From: Paenirhodobacter populi
Lineage (GTDB): Bacteria > Pseudomonadota > Alphaproteobacteria > Rhodobacterales > Rhodobacteraceae
NCBI RefSeq assembly: GCF_004022215.1
Contig: NZ_SAUZ01000002.1
Location: 186,001-250,000, forward strand
Reading direction: 5' to 3'
DNA: 64,000 nt
The position numbers and the translations under genes are program-made. Below are positions 18,305-27,859 of this stretch, in pieces. Positions within the stretch are counted from its first letter, which is position 1, and each line of letters opens with the position of its first letter. The notes under the pieces are model-generated. The model ran no database searches. It saw nothing but the letters and a program-made list of their open reading frames with translations, and was not told the DNA's origin.

Positions 18305-19906
18305 TTACTCCGCGGGCTGGATGTTGGGGCTCTGGCCGCTCAGACGGGCGTTGTGGCGCGCCATCCATTCTTCGGTTTCCGCAACATCGTCCTGCGGGCC
18401 TTTCCGGATGTATTTCAGCATCAGGCCCATCTCGATGATGAAGAGAACGGTGTAGAGCGCGACGAAGATCACCAGCGTGATCAGCAGATCGGCGACGCTG
18501 AGATGCGACACCGACAGCGCGGTCGGCAGGATGCCGTCCACCGTCCAGGGCTGACGCCCGAATTCGGCGACGAACCAGCCCATCTCGGCCGCGATCCACG
18601 GCGCGGGAATGATGATGACCGCGGTGCGCAGTGCCCAACGCGGGTAGTTCATGCCCTTGAAGTTGGTGACGACGAAGAAATAGCCCAGAACCGCGATGAA
18701 GGCGAAGCCAAGCCCGACCATGATCCGGAACGCCCAGAACAGCGGGAAGACCTGCGGAACGGTATCCCACGAGGCCTGCACGATCTGTTCCTCGGTCGCG
18801 AGGCGCGGATCGTCAAGGTAGCGCTTCAGCAGGAAGGAATAGCCCAGATCGGCGGAATGTTCCTCGAAGGCGGCGGTGACCTCGGGGGCGACGTCGCCGT
18901 GGCTGGCGCGGATCTGCATCAGCGCGTCATAGGCGATCAGGCCCGAGCGGATCCGCCCTTCGCCCTCGGCCACCAGATCGTTGATGCCGGGGATCTGCTG
19001 GTCCAGCGAGCGCGTGCCGATCAGCCCCATCGCATAGGGGATGTGGATCGCGTATTTCGTCTCGCGCGCCTGCTGGTCAGGAATGCCGAAGGCGGTGAAA
19101 GAGGCAGGCGCCGGTTCCGTTTCCCACATCGCCTCGATCGCGGCGAGCTTCATGCGCTGGTTCAGCCCGGCCTCGTAGCCGGATTCGTCGCCCAGAAGCA
19201 CGACCGAAAAGGCCGAGGCCAGACCGAACGATGCCGCGACGGCGATCGACCGGCGGGCAAGCTCGATATGGCGACCCTTCAGCAGGAACCAGGCCGAGAC
19301 CCCCAGAACGAAGATCGCGGCGGTCACATAGCCCGCCGAGACGGTATGGACGAATTTCGATTGCGCGACGGGGTTGAACAGGACGTCGAAGAAGGAGGTC
19401 ATCTCCATCCGCATCGACGCGGGGTCGAAACGGGCGCCGACCGGGTTCTGCATCCAGCCGTTCGCGATAAGGATCCACAGTGCCGAAAAATTGGTGCCTA
19501 TGGCTACGAGCCAGGTGACGATCAGGTGCTTGACCCGGCTCAGCTTGTCCCAGCCGAAGAACATCAGCCCGACGAAGGTGGCTTCGAGGAAGAAGGCCAT
19601 CAGCCCCTCGATCGCCAGCGGTGCGCCGAAGATGTCTCCGACGTAATGGCTGTAGTAGCTCCAGTTCATGCCGAACTGGAACTCCATGGTGAGCCCGGTC
19701 GCCACGCCCAGCACGAAATTGATGCCGAACAGCGAGGCCCAGAATTTTGTCATTTGCCGCCACATCGGCCGGCCGGTCATGACATAGACCGTCTCCATGA
19801 TCGCCACGATGACCGCAAGGCCAAGGGTGAGCGGCACGAAGAGGAAGTGATACATCGCTGTCATGGCAAATTGCAGCCGTGACAGCTCGACGATCCCGAA
19901 ATCCAT
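18305..19906 (-). CDS. cydA: Cytochrome bd ubiquinol oxidase subunit I
   Basis: Heme-bearing catalytic subunit. The N-terminal MDFGIVELSRLQFAMTAMYH with a heme-ligand His, the quinol-site loop starting near IPYAMGLIGTRSLDQQ, and GWFVAEFGRQPW are present. At 533 residues it is close to the E. coli type with the longer Q-loop. The ATG at 19906 is preferred over 19918 because GGAG lies 7 bases before it and MDFG is the usual start. An Fnr-type box lies about 110 bases upstream, which suggests microaerobic induction. Confidence 0.96.
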   Translation of the reverse strand: MDFGIVELSRLQFAMTAMYHFLFVPLTLGLAVIVAIMETVYVMTGRPMWRQMTKFWASLFGINFVLGVATGLTMEFQFGMNWSYYSHYVGDIFGAPLAIEGLMAFFLEATFVGLMFFGWDKLSRVKHLIVTWLVAIGTNFSALWILIANGWMQNPVGARFDPASMRMEMTSFFDVLFNPVAQSKFVHTVSAGYVTAAIFVLGVSAWFLLKGRHIELARRSIAVAASFGLASAFSVVLLGDESGYEAGLNQRMKLAAIEAMWETEPAPASFTAFGIPDQQARETKYAIHIPYAMGLIGTRSLDQQIPGINDLVAEGEGRIRSGLIAYDALMQIRASHGDVAPEVTAAFEEHSADLGYSFLLKRYLDDPRLATEEQIVQASWDTVPQVFPLFWAFRIMVGLGFAFIAVLGYFFVVTNFKGMNYPRWALRTAVIIIPAPWIAAEMGWFVAEFGRQPWTVDGILPTALSVSHLSVADLLITLVIFVALYTVLFIIEMGLMLKYIRKGPQDDVAETEEWMARHNARLSGQSPNIQPAE

Positions 19907-20010
19907 GCTCGTCTCCATTTCCGAAGCAGTGCATCCCCGCGGGGCTGCACAAATGCATTCGTCCTATTCATTAGCACGATGCACCCTAATGCGCCGAATT
20001 CTGCCGGACT

Positions 20011-20024
20011 TTGACCGGGATCAA
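20011..20024 (-). promoter_or_regulatory. FnrL/FNR-type box upstream of cydA
   Basis: TTGACCGGGATCAA (plus strand) fits the FNR consensus TTGAT-N4-ATCAA with one changed base. On the minus strand a -10 like element CATTAG lies at 19991-19986, so the box would be near -40 of a start around 19979, the place for a class II activated promoter of cydABX. Confidence 0.7.
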
Positions 20025-20102
20025 AGAGACCAATGGTCGCAGCGTTTTGTTTTTGCCTGTTTTGTAGGCATTTCGGACAATGTGCCGCAGGCGGGGCCGG
20101 GT

Positions 20103-21779
20103 TCAGACGGTCGTCGCGGGGAAAAGCGGGATGTGATGGGGGGTGGTGCCGAGATCCTCGCGCCGGTGGCTGACGATCAGGATGCCGGCTTCGGGCAGCA
20201 GCCGGCGCAGGCCGGTCAGGACCCGATGCGCGGTGGCGGGGTCCAGCCCCTCGGTCGGTTCGTCGAGGAGCAGCACCTTGGGCGCGCGCAGGATCGCGCG
20301 GGCAAGGCACAGCCGCCGGCTCTGGCCGCCCGACAGGCCCGATCCGCCCGCGCCGAGCCGGGTGTCGAGCCCGCCCCGCGCCCGCAGCACCGCGCCAAGG
20401 GCGAGGGTGTCGAGCACTTCCCACGCGCGGGCCTCGTCCAGCGCCGTGCCTTGGGGCAGGGCGAGCGACAGGTTTTCCCGCACCGTCCCCGCGATCAGCG
20501 CCGAGCGTTGCGGCACCAGCGTCAGGATATCGCGCAGCTCCGCCTCGGGCCAGTCGGCGATGGCATGGCCCATCAGGCGCGCGGCGCCGGCATCGGGTGC
20601 GATCAGCCCGGCCAGAATGGACAGCAGCGTCGATTTCCCTGCGCCCGAAGGGCCGGTCAGCAGCAATGTCTCCCCCCGCTGCAGGGTGAAGCTGACCGGC
20701 GCGAAAATGTCGCGCGCCGCGCCCGCGCGGCGGCAGGTCAGCGCCTCGACCGACAGCAGCGGCGCCCCCGGCACGGGATCGGCCCGCCGCGCCGGTGCCG
20801 GGCGGGCAGGGGTGCTCGCCAGCGCCATGACCCGGACGGCGGCGCTTTCCATCCGGCCCAGTTCCGCCAGACCTCGGCGCAGAAGTGCCATCCCCTCGCC
20901 AAGCGCGAGCGCCGCGAAAAAGCCGATGGCCGCCGTCGCGGGCGTGATCGCACCTTGTTGCGCCTGCATCCCGCCGACGGCCAGCGCCGCCGCCGCCGCG
21001 GCCGCCGTGGTCATCGACAGCGCCGCACCGCCCGCGCGATCCACCCGTTCCAGCCCGTTGCGCTGCCGTGCCGAGGCATCTATGGCGGCCGTCACCCCGG
21101 CCTCGCGGTGCAGCAAGGCGCCGGCCACCGCCAGATCGGCGCGGCTCTGCGCCAGATCGAGCGTGCGGGCGCGCAGGTCCTGCAGCGCGGTTTCATCGGC
21201 CTCGGCCACCGCACGGGCATTGCGCGCCGTCGCGCGCAGCGCCACTCCGCCGCCGAGGAGGAAGACCGCCAGCACCGCCGTCGCGACCGGCAGCGACACC
21301 AGCCACCACAGCAGCGCGAAGGCCCCGCCCAGCACCACCGTGACCGAGATCGCCGGCAGCACCAGCCGCAACAGCAGCCCGTCCAGCGCATCGACATCCG
21401 AGGTCAGCCGGTTCAGCGCCTCGGCCCCCCGCAGGCGGGTCTGCGCCTCATAGGGCAGCCGCGTCACCCCGCCGTAAAGCCGCCCGCGCAGCATCGCCAG
21501 CGCATGGAGCGTGGCGTCATGCGTCAGCATCCGTTCCCCGTAGCGCGCGCCCGCGCGGCCAAGCGCGAGGAACCGCACCCCGGCCGAGGGACGGAAGAAG
21601 TCGAAGCCGATGCCGATCCCGGCGATGCCCGCTGCCGCCGAGGCGGTGACGAACCAGCCCGACAGGCCCAGAAGCGCCGCCCCCATCGCCAGCACGGTGA
21701 CGCCAAGCGCCGCGCCGCGCAGGAAGGCCTTGGGGCTATCGCGGAAGATCCGCCATGCGAGGTGCAGAAGAACGGTCAT
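20103..21779 (-). CDS. cydC: ABC exporter subunit CydC
   Basis: Half of the heterodimeric CydDC transporter that exports reduced thiols (cysteine, glutathione) and is needed to assemble cytochrome bd. A six-helix membrane domain (about residues 1-300) is followed by an ATPase domain with Walker A GPSGAGKSTLL, signature LSGGQSRRL and Walker B LLLDEPTEGLD. At 558 residues it is normal. Its start overlaps the cydD stop by four bases (ATGA). cydA follows after 196 bases with its own Fnr box. Confidence 0.9.
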   Translation of the reverse strand: MTVLLHLAWRIFRDSPKAFLRGAALGVTVLAMGAALLGLSGWFVTASAAAGIAGIGIGFDFFRPSAGVRFLALGRAGARYGERMLTHDATLHALAMLRGRLYGGVTRLPYEAQTRLRGAEALNRLTSDVDALDGLLLRLVLPAISVTVVLGGAFALLWWLVSLPVATAVLAVFLLGGGVALRATARNARAVAEADETALQDLRARTLDLAQSRADLAVAGALLHREAGVTAAIDASARQRNGLERVDRAGGAALSMTTAAAAAAALAVGGMQAQQGAITPATAAIGFFAALALGEGMALLRRGLAELGRMESAAVRVMALASTPARPAPARRADPVPGAPLLSVEALTCRRAGAARDIFAPVSFTLQRGETLLLTGPSGAGKSTLLSILAGLIAPDAGAARLMGHAIADWPEAELRDILTLVPQRSALIAGTVRENLSLALPQGTALDEARAWEVLDTLALGAVLRARGGLDTRLGAGGSGLSGGQSRRLCLARAILRAPKVLLLDEPTEGLDPATAHRVLTGLRRLLPEAGILIVSHRREDLGTTPHHIPLFPATTV

Positions 21780-23494
21780 TGCGCGGCCTCCGCTTCGGTA
21801 TCCGGCGTCTGCGGCGCGATCTCCAGCACCTGCTCCATCGCCGCCAGAACGCGCGGGTCGTGGCTCGCGACGATCAGCGCCGCGCCGATGTCGCGCAGGG
21901 TCATCAGCCCTGCCAGCACCGCATCCGCGGTATCGGGGTCCAGATCGGCCGTCGGCTCATCGGCAAGGATCAGCCGCGCCCCGGCGTGATGGGCGCGCGC
22001 GATCATCAGCCGCCGCGCCTCGCCCCCCGAAACGCCGCCGCCCAGATCGCCGAGCCGCGCCGACAGGCCACCGGGCAGGGCGGCGATGATATCTTCGGCC
22101 CGCGCCGCGCGCAAAGCCGCCGCCAGATCGCCCGGGCGGCCAAGGGTCAGCGCCTCGGACAAAGGCGCGTCGATGAAGCGCGGGGTCTGCGGCAGCCAGC
22201 CGATCCCGGCGCGGATCCGGTCGGCGGTCTCGTCGTCCAGCACGACATCGCCCCAGCGGATCTCGCCGCTTTCGGCGCGGATCAGCCCGCCGAGCGCGGC
22301 CAGCAGCGTGGTCTTGCCCGCGCCCGATGGCCCCTTGATGCCAAGCGCCCCTCCGGGGGCGACCATGGCGTCCGGGAAATGCAGGGGCGGGGCCTCCGGT
22401 CCCGGCCGCACCGTCAGCCCGTGCCAGCCGAAAGGCGCGGGGGGCAGCGGCTCCGCCGCCGCGCCATGCCCGAGGATGGTGCCCGAAGCCGCGATGGCGC
22501 GTTGCGCCTCGCCGGCCTCTTCGGCCACCGCCTGCGCGGAAACGCGGTCATGCCAGGCCGCCGCCAGATCGCGCAGGGGCTGAAAGAATTCCGGCGCGAT
22601 CATCAGCAGGAAGATCCCCGCCTCGACCGACAGCGGCCCGCCCCAGGCGCCAAAGCGGATCTCGCCCAGCAGGGCAAAGCCCACATAGACCGCGACCATC
22701 GCCACCCCGAGCGCCGAGAACAGTTCGAGCACGGTCGAGGACAGGAACGCCACCGCCAGCACCTTCATCGTGCGCTGGTGCAGCCCGTCCGAGGCCGTGG
22801 CCAGATCCGCGCCCGCCCGCGCCTCGGCCCCCAGCAGGCGCAGATCGGCGATGGCGGCGATACGGTCGGCCAGCAGCACGTTGAGCGAGCCGATTTCCGA
22901 CATCTGCCGCTCGGACGCCTCCTTGGCCGCCATGCCGACCAGCGCCATGAAGACCGGGATCAGCGGCCCCGCGACAAAGAGGACGATCGCCGCCGCCCAG
23001 CTGAAATAGGCCGTCAGCGCCAGCAGCACGACGGGCACGATCCGCGCCCGGGTCATCGCCGGCTGATAGCGCGCGGCCCAGGGGGCGAGCATCACCGCCT
23101 TTTCGGCGGCAAGGCTGGCAAGCTCCGCCGGGGCCGGGCGATCCGCGCGCGGGGTCTGCCGCGCGGCGGAGGTGAGCTGCAACCGCACATCGGCGACCAG
23201 CCGGTTCGCCGCCCGCTGCGCAAGCCGCCCCGCCAGCGCGTCGAGCCCCGCCCGCACCGCTGCCAGCGCCAGAAACACCAGCGCCGCCGCGACCGGCGAC
23301 AGCACGGCCTGCCCGCTGACCAGCCCGCCGATCGCCAGCGCCGCGACGGCCGCCTGACCGGCCCAGAGACATTCCGAAACGGCGGACAGCCATCCCGCGC
23401 GCCGCAGGGCGGGCGCGATCGGGGCGGCAAGCCGGCGCAGCGCGGCCTCGGCCGGAGAGACGGGGCGGCGCTTGCGTTGGGTCTGGTCGGTCAT
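21776..23494 (-). CDS. cydD: ABC exporter subunit CydD
   Basis: Partner of CydC. The membrane domain has several hydrophobic helices; the ATPase domain has Walker A GPSGAGKTTLLAALGG, signature VSGGEARRL and Walker B LILADEPTADLD. The start at 23494 (MTDQTQRKRRPVSPAEAALR, 572 residues) is preferred over 23539 since AAGGAG lies 12 bases upstream and the extra residues are not family-like. First gene of the run cydD-cydC-cydA-cydB-cydX, all on the minus strand. Confidence 0.9.
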   Translation of the reverse strand: MTDQTQRKRRPVSPAEAALRRLAAPIAPALRRAGWLSAVSECLWAGQAAVAALAIGGLVSGQAVLSPVAAALVFLALAAVRAGLDALAGRLAQRAANRLVADVRLQLTSAARQTPRADRPAPAELASLAAEKAVMLAPWAARYQPAMTRARIVPVVLLALTAYFSWAAAIVLFVAGPLIPVFMALVGMAAKEASERQMSEIGSLNVLLADRIAAIADLRLLGAEARAGADLATASDGLHQRTMKVLAVAFLSSTVLELFSALGVAMVAVYVGFALLGEIRFGAWGGPLSVEAGIFLLMIAPEFFQPLRDLAAAWHDRVSAQAVAEEAGEAQRAIAASGTILGHGAAAEPLPPAPFGWHGLTVRPGPEAPPLHFPDAMVAPGGALGIKGPSGAGKTTLLAALGGLIRAESGEIRWGDVVLDDETADRIRAGIGWLPQTPRFIDAPLSEALTLGRPGDLAAALRAARAEDIIAALPGGLSARLGDLGGGVSGGEARRLMIARAHHAGARLILADEPTADLDPDTADAVLAGLMTLRDIGAALIVASHDPRVLAAMEQVLEIAPQTPDTEAEAAQ

Positions 23495-23576
23495 CTGGCG
23501 GCTGGCTCCTTCGCGCGCTGTGCTAGCCCATCGCGGCACCCGCGCAAAGGGGGGCGCGGCGATCCGCCCCGCGGGG

Positions 23577-24449
23577 TCAGAACCACTGACCGGGCTCCAT
23601 CAGGCCAAGATCCATGAGCTGCTGGCCGCACCATTCGAACCGCACCGAATTGTACCAGCGGAAATCGGTGACGGCAAAGCTGGAGGCCGGGTTGTATTTC
23701 AGCCCCTTCGCCGCCCGGAAAGAGGCCACCGCCGCCGTCAGGTTGTGATGCCAGGGGCAGGCATAGGTGTTGTATTCCTCGATGTTGAACGTGTGATCGG
23801 GCCGCAGTTCCAGCCCCGGCGCCGCGCGGAACAGGGAAATGCGGTCGATGCGGCGCTGACGCGGCGCGACATGTTCCTCGAACCGCCAGCGCAGCCCGCC
23901 GAAGAAATCGAGCTGCCGTTCCTTCGGATGGCCGTGATTGGCGGGATCGGGGCGGGCAAGCGCGTAATAGCCCGCGCGGTCCAGCATCGCCGCGCGCAGG
24001 TTCACCCCGTTCGGGTCAAGCGCCAGATCGGGGGCGTAGAGGTCGATCACATAGGTCAGCATCGCCGGGCGCCGTTCCTCGGTATGGAAGGCGAGCATCT
24101 CGCGCACGGTGCGCGTTTCGCAAAACGGGTAGAAGAGGTATTCGGCATTGTAGCCGTAATACATCCATGTCCCTTGCGGTACCGCGGCGATGAGCGGATT
24201 GACCGTGGCGGTCAGCGCATCCGGCGCGCGCATGGTGTGATGGATGTGATGCACGGCGTCCGCCAGATCCCCGGGCAGCCCCAGATCGGCCGGCGCCAGC
24301 AGCAGGACCGTGCGGAACCCGGCGTCCAGATGATGGCGGATCGTGCTTTCCACCTCGACGCGATCCTCGACCAGGATCAGCGCCACGGGGCCTTTCGCCC
24401 GCCGCAGCACCCGCTGATCCAGAAATGCCTCGAGCGACGGGTAATTCAT
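23577..24449 (-). CDS. Conserved protein, glycosyltransferase family 2-like
   Basis: A 290-residue soluble protein. The N-terminal third ([20 protein letters not shown], then FRTVLLLAP) looks like a nucleotide-sugar-binding Rossmann half of a GT-A fold; [20 protein letters not shown] and [17 protein letters not shown] are conserved-looking blocks, and the C-terminus is rich in aromatic residues. I recall similar rhodobacterial proteins annotated as family 2 glycosyltransferases, but no clear DxD motif is seen. The start at 24449 is taken because [13 protein letters not shown] begins the structured part. It is divergent from miaB. Confidence 0.5.
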   Translation of the reverse strand: MNYPSLEAFLDQRVLRRAKGPVALILVEDRVEVESTIRHHLDAGFRTVLLLAPADLGLPGDLADAVHHIHHTMRAPDALTATVNPLIAAVPQGTWMYYGYNAEYLFYPFCETRTVREMLAFHTEERRPAMLTYVIDLYAPDLALDPNGVNLRAAMLDRAGYYALARPDPANHGHPKERQLDFFGGLRWRFEEHVAPRQRRIDRISLFRAAPGLELRPDHTFNIEEYNTYACPWHHNLTAAVASFRAAKGLKYNPASSFAVTDFRWYNSVRFEWCGQQLMDLGLMEPGQWF

Positions 24450-24533
24450 GGTATTGATGCCCTGTGTCCGGCTCCGTTGCCGCAAGATTGGCGATCGCGC
24501 CGGCGAATGCAACCGGGGGGTGCGGTGGACCGG

Positions 24534-24563
24534 TTGCGTCGCACCCGTCTTTTGCCGTATCAC
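24534..24563 (+). promoter_or_regulatory. Predicted miaB promoter
   Basis: TTGCGT (24534-24539) and TATCAC (24558-24563) with an 18-base spacer lie 29 bases before the miaB start, in the divergent gap between miaB and the glycosyltransferase-like gene. Confidence 0.4.
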
Positions 24564-24591
24564 GCAGCCTTGCAAACCGTCGGGGGAAGCC

Positions 24592-25914
24592 ATGCCGGAC
24601 GCCGTGAAGAAGCTGCACATCAAGACCTACGGCTGTCAGATGAACGTCTATGACAGCGAGCGCATGGCCGAGGCCATGGGCGCGCAGGGCTATGTGCTGA
24701 CCGATGATCCGGCGCAGGCCGACATGGTTCTGCTGAACACCTGCCACATCCGGGAAAAGGCCGCCGAGAAGGTCTATTCCGACCTCGGCCGCCTGCGCCC
24801 GTTCAAGGAGGCGAAACCGGATCTGCGGATCGGCGTCGCCGGCTGCGTGGCGCAGGCCGAGGGCGCCGAGATCATGCGCCGCATGCCTCTGGTCGATCTG
24901 GTGGTCGGCTCGCAGAACTACCACCGCCTGCCGGACATGGTCGCCGCCGTCGCGCGCGGCGAACGGCCCGTCGACACCGAATTCCCGATCGAGGACAAGT
25001 TCGACAAGCTGCCCGAGCGGCCCGCGACCGGCCGCCCCACCGCCTTCCTGACGGTGCAGGAGGGCTGCGACAAATTCTGCGCCTTCTGCGTCGTGCCCTA
25101 TACCCGCGGCGCCGAGGTCAGCCGCCCGGTCGAGCGGATCCTGACCGAGGCGCGCAAGCTGGTCGACAGGGGCGTGTCCGAGATCACGCTGCTCGGCCAG
25201 AACGTCAACGGCTATCACGGCGCCGGCGCGGACGGAACCTGGGGGCTTGGCCGTCTGGTGCGCGCGCTGGCGGCGATCGAGGGGCTGGAACGCATCCGCT
25301 ACACCACCTCGCATCCGAACGACATGTCGGACGAACTGATCGAGGCCCATGCCGACGAACCCAAGCTGATGCCCTATCTACATCTGCCGGTGCAGTCGGG
25401 GTCTGACCGGATCCTGAAGCTGATGAACCGCCATCACACCGCCGAACACTATCTGCGGCTGATCGAGCGTATCCGCGCCGCGCGGCCGGACATGATGCTG
25501 TCGTCGGATTTCATCGTCGGCTTCCCCGGTGAAACCGATCAGGACCACCGCGACACGCTGGCGCTGATCGAGGCGGTGGGCTACGGCTCGGCCTTCTCCT
25601 TCAAATATTCGCCGCGCCCCGGCACCCCGGCGGCCGAGCGTGCGGGCGTCGATTCCGACGTGGCCGATGCCCGGTTGCAGGAGTTGCAGGCGCTCATCAC
25701 CCGCCAGCAGCGCGCCGCGCAGGAGGCGATGGTGGGCCGCGAGGTCGGCGTCCTTTTCGAAAAGGCCGGGCGGATGCCGGGCCAGTGGGTCGGCAAGTCG
25801 GACTACCTCCATTCGGTCTTCGTCAGCGCCGAGGAACCGATGCAGGGGCGGATCGCGCGCGTCCGAATCACCGCGAGCGCGCCGAACTCCCTTGCCGGCG
25901 AACTGATCCGGTAA
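24592..25914 (+). CDS. miaB: tRNA-2-methylthio-N6-dimethylallyladenosine synthase
   Basis: Radical-SAM methylthiotransferase that makes ms2i6A37 in tRNAs. The N-terminal domain holds [16 protein letters not shown] with the auxiliary-cluster Cys; the radical-SAM motif is [15 protein letters not shown]; a TRAM domain closes the protein. Its 440 residues are normal. The ATG at 24592 follows GGGGGAAG; the in-frame upstream ATG at 24448 overlaps the divergent promoter region. It opens the run miaB, phoH, ybeY, corC-like, lnt, metK. Confidence 0.95.
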   Translation: MPDAVKKLHIKTYGCQMNVYDSERMAEAMGAQGYVLTDDPAQADMVLLNTCHIREKAAEKVYSDLGRLRPFKEAKPDLRIGVAGCVAQAEGAEIMRRMPLVDLVVGSQNYHRLPDMVAAVARGERPVDTEFPIEDKFDKLPERPATGRPTAFLTVQEGCDKFCAFCVVPYTRGAEVSRPVERILTEARKLVDRGVSEITLLGQNVNGYHGAGADGTWGLGRLVRALAAIEGLERIRYTTSHPNDMSDELIEAHADEPKLMPYLHLPVQSGSDRILKLMNRHHTAEHYLRLIERIRAARPDMMLSSDFIVGFPGETDQDHRDTLALIEAVGYGSAFSFKYSPRPGTPAAERAGVDSDVADARLQELQALITRQQRAAQEAMVGREVGVLFEKAGRMPGQWVGKSDYLHSVFVSAEEPMQGRIARVRITASAPNSLAGELIR

Positions 25915-26013
25915 ATCCCGCATCTCCACCGTCCCCCCGCATCGGAGTCGTATCCGCGCGCCCTGTCGCGCGGAGACCGCTCCTGTCCGCCTCGCTCCGG
26001 CATGTCTGCGGAA

Positions 26014-26084
26014 AATGAAGGCACCTTCATTCTTCCCTAAATATCCCGGGGGTGAGCCCGGAACGGGCGAGGGGGCTGGCCCCC
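26014..26084 (-). repeat. Structured intergenic element, copy 3, with palindromic end
   Basis: In minus orientation: palindrome GGGGGCCAGCCCCC (26084-26071), hairpin GCCCG-ttc-CGGGC, CACCCCCGGGATATTT, and tail GGGAAGAATGAAGG. The tail is mirrored by AATGAAGG so that AATGAAGG-ca-CCTTCATT (26014-26031) makes a perfect hairpin. It lies in the 399-base gap between miaB and phoH; the rest of the gap holds the phoH leader and no gene I can support. Confidence 0.8.
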
Positions 26085-26313
26085 TGCGCGCTCTCCACAT
26101 GCGGATCCCTCTTCATGAGGCCCCGCCTCCGGTCCCCTCATCCCCATCCTGCTTGAAAAACGGGCAGGCCGCCCCAATCTTGGTGCGAATGGCGAAAATC
26201 ATGACCGTTTGGTGAAATCTCAGCCCGGCCGCGATTCATCCGAAACCAGTGCTTGCGTGAACGGAAGGTGCAGGGCACCATATCTTTACCCAAGCCAGCC
26301 AAGGGAGACGTTA

Positions 26314-27330
26314 TTGGGCTTCAGCGCGATCACACCCCCGCCTCGCTCTCAAGAGACATTCGAAGCGCTTCTTGAATTCCCCGACAACCGGCTGTTGATC
26401 GACCTGTGCGGCCAATTCGACCGCAATCTGGCCCAGATCGAGCATAAACTCTCGGTCCATATCCTGCGACGGGGCAACCAGCTTGCCATCGTCGGCGCGC
26501 CCGAGGCGCAGATGCAGGCGCAGGGCGTGTTGCATTCGCTCTATCAGCGGCTGGAACAGGGCAAGCCGATCGACGCCGGTGAAATCGACGCGGCGATCCG
26601 CATGGCGGATCTGGGCAATGCCGGGATGACCGTGGACGAACAGCTCGAAATGTTCGCGGCCGGCAAATACGAAATCCGCACCCGCAAGAAGCAGGTCCAG
26701 CCCCGGACCGAGGCGCAGAAGGCCTATGTGCGTTCGCTGTTCGAGAACGAGCTGTGCTTCGGCATCGGCCCGGCGGGCACCGGCAAGACCTATCTGGCCG
26801 TCGCCGTGGGCGTCACCATGCTGATCGGCGGGCATGTCGACAAGATCATCCTGTCGCGTCCGGCCGTCGAGGCGGGCGAGCGTCTGGGCTTCCTGCCCGG
26901 CGACATGAAGGAGAAGGTCGATCCCTACATGCAGCCGCTCTATGACGCGCTGAACGACTTCCTTCCGGCGAAGCAGATGCAGAAGCTGATGGAGGAAAAG
27001 CGGATCGAGATCGCGCCCTTGGCCTTCATGCGGGGCCGCACGCTGGCCAATGCCTTCGTCGTGCTCGACGAGGCGCAGAACGCCACGACCATGCAGATGA
27101 AGATGTTCCTGACCCGTCTGGGGCAGGGCTCGCGCATGGTCATCACCGGCGACCGCAGCCAGATCGACCTGCCGCGCGGGGTGGCCTCGGGCCTGCATGA
27201 CGCGGAGCGGATCCTTGAGGGCGTGAAGGGCATCGCCTTCAACTACTTCACCGCGGCGGATGTCGTGCGTCACCCCCTTGTGGCGCGCATCATCGACGCT
27301 TATGACCGCGCCGATGGAGCCGCTGGTTGA
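26314..27330 (+). CDS. phoH: PhoH family ATPase
   Basis: PhoH/YbeZ-type P-loop ATPase thought to work with YbeY in rRNA processing. Walker A GPAGTGKTYLAV and Walker B VVLDEAQNATTMQMKMF are intact, followed by MVITGDRSQIDLP. I place the start at TTG 26314 (MGFSAITPPPRSQETF after initiation, 338 residues) because AGGGAG lies 6 bases before it; the frame is open further up to an ATG at 26209, but that stretch is unlike the family. The 3' end overlaps ybeY. Confidence 0.88.
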   Translation: MGFSAITPPPRSQETFEALLEFPDNRLLIDLCGQFDRNLAQIEHKLSVHILRRGNQLAIVGAPEAQMQAQGVLHSLYQRLEQGKPIDAGEIDAAIRMADLGNAGMTVDEQLEMFAAGKYEIRTRKKQVQPRTEAQKAYVRSLFENELCFGIGPAGTGKTYLAVAVGVTMLIGGHVDKIILSRPAVEAGERLGFLPGDMKEKVDPYMQPLYDALNDFLPAKQMQKLMEEKRIEIAPLAFMRGRTLANAFVVLDEAQNATTMQMKMFLTRLGQGSRMVITGDRSQIDLPRGVASGLHDAERILEGVKGIAFNYFTAADVVRHPLVARIIDAYDRADGAAG

Positions 27331-27823
27331 TATCATCATCGAGGACCAGCGCTGGAATGGCATCGACCTTCCGGCGCTGGCCGAACGTGCCGCCTTGGCG
27401 GTGTTCGAGGATCAGGGCCTTGATCCCACGCTGTTCGAGGTCAGCCTGCTCGCCTGCGACGACGCCCGCATCACCGTCCTGAACGGCGAATTCCGCGACA
27501 AGCCGAAGCCCACCAACGTGCTGAGCTGGCCCGCCGAGGACCTTGCCGCCGAGGACGAAGGTGGCCGTCCCGACGCGCCCGAACCCTTCCTGCCCGATGA
27601 ACGCGAATCGATCGGCGACATCGCTATCGCGTGGGAGACGTGCCAGCGCGAGGCGGAAGAAGGCCAAAAGCCGCTTGCCGACCATGTGACCCATCTGATC
27701 GTGCATGGAATTCTGCATCTTCTCGGATATGATCATGTCCGGGAGGGGGATGCCCTGTTGATGGAGGGGACCGAAATCAGGGTCCTTGACCGGATGGGGA
27801 TATCCGACCCATATGATATGTGA
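27302..27823 (+). CDS. ybeY: Endoribonuclease YbeY
   Basis: Zinc-dependent endoribonuclease in 16S rRNA 3' maturation and ribosome quality control. The three-His metal motif HLIVHGILHLLGYDH is intact, and FRDKPKPTNVLSWP is typical. The start is ATG 27302 or 27314 (MEPLVDIIIED); neither has a clear ribosome-binding site, which fits translational coupling to the overlapping phoH gene. 173 residues from 27302, within the family range. Confidence 0.92.
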   Translation: MTAPMEPLVDIIIEDQRWNGIDLPALAERAALAVFEDQGLDPTLFEVSLLACDDARITVLNGEFRDKPKPTNVLSWPAEDLAAEDEGGRPDAPEPFLPDERESIGDIAIAWETCQREAEEGQKPLADHVTHLIVHGILHLLGYDHVREGDALLMEGTEIRVLDRMGISDPYDM

Positions 27824-27859
27824 TGCGGCAATTATCGCCGTGTGATCTGGAAAGGACAA

